A stretch of 6,691 nucleotides of DNA from positions 1 through 6,691 of the forward strand of contig SKQI01000153.1 of the NCBI GenBank assembly GCA_007119095.1, written 5' to 3'. The translations under genes and the position numbers were made by a program. Of this stretch, positions 5,038 through 6,691 are shown in pieces (position 1 is the first letter of the stretch; the number at the start of each line of letters is the position of its first letter). The DNA is from Wenzhouxiangella sp. (GTDB taxonomy: Bacteria > Pseudomonadota > Gammaproteobacteria > Xanthomonadales > Wenzhouxiangellaceae). The notes below the pieces were generated by a model. That model saw only the letters and a program-made list of their open reading frames with translations, had not been told where the DNA came from and ran no database searches.

Positions 5038-6691
5038 TGCGCGCACCGGTTCCGGGTGATGCCCACATGGCGCTGTTTTTCCGGCGCATGCGGGCACCGC
5101 TGGTGGTCCTGATCACCGCTTACGCCATCGCCACTTTCGGTTTTACCCTGATGCCGGGTGAGGACGACCAGGGCAATCCCTGGCGCTTGAGCCTGTTCGA
5201 AGCCTTTTACGTAGTCAGCTACACCGGTTCGACCATCGGTTTCGGCGAAGTCCCCTACGCGTTCTCACCGGCCCAGCGTCTGTGGACCATCGTCAGCATT
5301 TATCTGACCGTTGTTGCCTGGCTGTTTTCCATTGGCACGATCATTTCCCTGCTGCAGGATCCCGCCTTTATCCACAGCCGCCGGCGCAGTCGCTTCCGCC
5401 GCGCCGTGGCTGGACTGGGCCAGCCCTTTTATCTGGTCTGTGGCTATGGTGATACCGGGCGATTGCTGACCCGCGCCTTGTCCGAGCAGGGCCATGCCGT
5501 CGTCGTGCTCGACAACAATGCCGACAAGATCGAAGGCCTGTCGGTGGAGACACCGGCCGCGCCTGTTCCCCATATTCGGGCCGATGCCCGTCGGCCGGAC
5601 AACCTGGAACTGGCCGGGCTGCGCAGCCGCTGGTGCCTGGGCGTGATGGCCGTTACCGGCGATGACGCGGCCAACCTGAAGATTGCCGTCAGCGCCAAGC
5701 TGCTCAACCAGCGCTGCACGGTTTATGCCCGTGCCGATGAGCGCAGCGTCGCCGACAACATGCGCTCGTTCAATACTGATCACGTTGTCAATCCGGTCGA
5801 GGAATATGTGCGCCGGATGCGCCTTGCGATCAGGCAGCCGGCGGCTTTCCGGCTCTATCACTGGCTGCAGTCGGGGCCGGATGCGCGTCCGCCGGAAACA
5901 CGGCGCCCGCCGAAGGGCCGCTGGGTGTTGTGCGGATTCGGTCGCCTGGGCCGGGCGATGCATGCCATGCTGGTCGACCTCGGGCTGGAGGTGACCGTGA
6001 TCGAGGAAAACACGGACCTGCCGGGCTTGCCGACCGGAGCGGTGCGGGGCCGGGGCACCGGTGCCGACAGCTTGACCGCCGCGGGCGTTGAATCCGCCGT
6101 CGGCGTTTTGGCTACCACTCGCGATGACGTCGATAACCTGTCGATCCTGATCACCGCGCGTGAGCTCAATCCCGACCTGTTCCAGGGCGTGCTGGAGAAT
6201 GGCCTGTCCAGCCACGAGCTGTTTCGGGCCGCCGAACCCGATTTGATCGCCCAACCCAGTACCACCATTGCCGGCAGCATCCTGGCGCGGATTGCTTCGC
6301 CACTGTTTGCCAGCTTTATCGAGCAGCTCCAGGCCCAGCCCGATGCCACCAGCGATGAGCTGGTCGAGCGCCTGATCGAGCTCGCCGGACCACGGCCACC
6401 AGAGCTGATGACAGTAAGAATCAGCGAGAAGCGCGCGCCAGCCCTGGCCCGATTGCTGCAGGAAGGTGTGCCCGTCAGCCTGGATGCACTGCTTCGCCGC
6501 AGCCCGAGCGGGCCTCGACGGGAGGCCGTGGAAACCCTGCTGCTTCGGCGCGACAATCGCGACATGCTGCTGCCGGCTGCTGACACGGAGCTGGCGCTGG
6601 GGGACCGGTTGTTGCTGGCCGGCCGGGCCGGCTGTGGCCGCCGCCTGCGCGGACTGCTGGAGAACGACAATCGCCTGGCACGGGCGTTGAC
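5037..6691 (+). CDS. Potassium channel with two RCK/TrkA-N domains (3' partial)
   Basis: The frame is open from ATG 5037 to the window end with no stop; 551 codons are visible. It encodes a two-helix ion channel: a first membrane helix at about 20-39, a pore helix from about 52 leading to the filter T66-I-G-F-G-E71 (canonical TVGYGD), and a second helix at about 83-105. Two cytoplasmic Rossmann units follow. The first has G136-Y-G-D-T-G141 and an acidic strand end at D159; the second has G300-F-G-R-L-G305 with E323/E324. The echoing motifs TGDDAANL (207-214) and TTRDDVDNL (360-368) show that the units are duplicates. Residues about 455-530 look like a TrkA-C-type ligand-binding domain (RDN...LPA.D..L..GD.LLLAG). 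Such RCK channels gate in response to nucleotides or ions. The start overlaps the stop of the DUF6394-like gene (TGATG); an internal ATG at 5067 is a weaker alternative. Known relatives run to similar or slightly greater length, so little may be missing. Confidence 0.93.
   Translation, partial: MRAPVPGDAHMALFFRRMRAPLVVLITAYAIATFGFTLMPGEDDQGNPWRLSLFEAFYVVSYTGSTIGFGEVPYAFSPAQRLWTIVSIYLTVVAWLFSIGTIISLLQDPAFIHSRRRSRFRRAVAGLGQPFYLVCGYGDTGRLLTRALSEQGHAVVVLDNNADKIEGLSVETPAAPVPHIRADARRPDNLELAGLRSRWCLGVMAVTGDDAANLKIAVSAKLLNQRCTVYARADERSVADNMRSFNTDHVVNPVEEYVRRMRLAIRQPAAFRLYHWLQSGPDARPPETRRPPKGRWVLCGFGRLGRAMHAMLVDLGLEVTVIEENTDLPGLPTGAVRGRGTGADSLTAAGVESAVGVLATTRDDVDNLSILITARELNPDLFQGVLENGLSSHELFRAAEPDLIAQPSTTIAGSILARIASPLFASFIEQLQAQPDATSDELVERLIELAGPRPPELMTVRISEKRAPALARLLQEGVPVSLDALLRRSPSGPRREAVETLLLRRDNRDMLLPAADTELALGDRLLLAGRAGCGRRLRGLLENDNRLARAL

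Noticed and set aside
5265..6254. 329-codon open frame on the minus strand
   Set aside because: It is the antisense shadow of the channel gene, whose plus-strand translation has clear filter and RCK motifs; the shadow shows only Gln/Gly/Ala-rich composition.

Overview
The window looks like a chromosomal segment of a GC-rich gammaproteobacterium. The reasons are dense, mostly short-spaced genes with strong G/C third positions, a CspA-type cold-shock protein, a type II secretion/type IV pilus ATPase relative, and a DUF6394-like membrane protein next to an RCK potassium channel. The genus cannot be fixed from the sequence; a Wenzhouxiangella/Xanthomonadales/Chromatiales-type lineage is a guess.

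Left part (1-2559): the 3' end of a membrane protein gene runs rightward to 318 and meets a leftward two-gene unit tail to tail, the stop codons abutting exactly. That unit is a sulfotransferase-family gene (2559-1567) followed after 12 nt by an unusual GspE/PilB-like gene (1554-319). The second protein keeps a tandem 24-residue MshEN-type motif (a known cyclic-di-GMP binding module) but carries a ruined Walker A motif and lacks the usual C-terminal part, so it is probably a pseudo-ATPase.

Middle (2560-3811): a rightward gene, divergent from the sulfotransferase gene, encodes a kinase-fold protein (APH/LPS-kinase-like D-x4-N and D-x-E motifs). It ends at a hairpin terminator shared with the convergent cspA gene (3811-3602).

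Region without a protein gene (3812-4328, about 520 bases): it holds the likely cspA promoter and long leader, a perfect 27-bp inverted repeat built of 9-nt CACGAAG units, and the apparent RNA leader of the next gene. That leader has three consecutive hairpins; the first and third expose GGA in the loop, and the third contains the Shine-Dalgarno sequence. This architecture resembles CsrA/RsmA-controlled leaders.

Right part (4329-6691): a single-RRM RNA-binding protein (88 aa) whose RNP1 has lost all three aromatic positions, then a four-helix DUF6394-like protein overlapping by one base (TGATG) with a potassium channel gene that has a TIGFGE filter and two RCK domains and runs off the window end. 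CspA and the RRM protein form a divergent pair of nucleic-acid-binding proteins around the structured intergenic region. DUF6394 and the channel look like one translationally coupled functional unit.

The most notable items are the c-di-GMP-type pseudo-ATPase paired with a sulfotransferase, the three-hairpin leader of the RRM gene, the 27-bp palindromic repeat, and the coupled DUF6394-channel pair.
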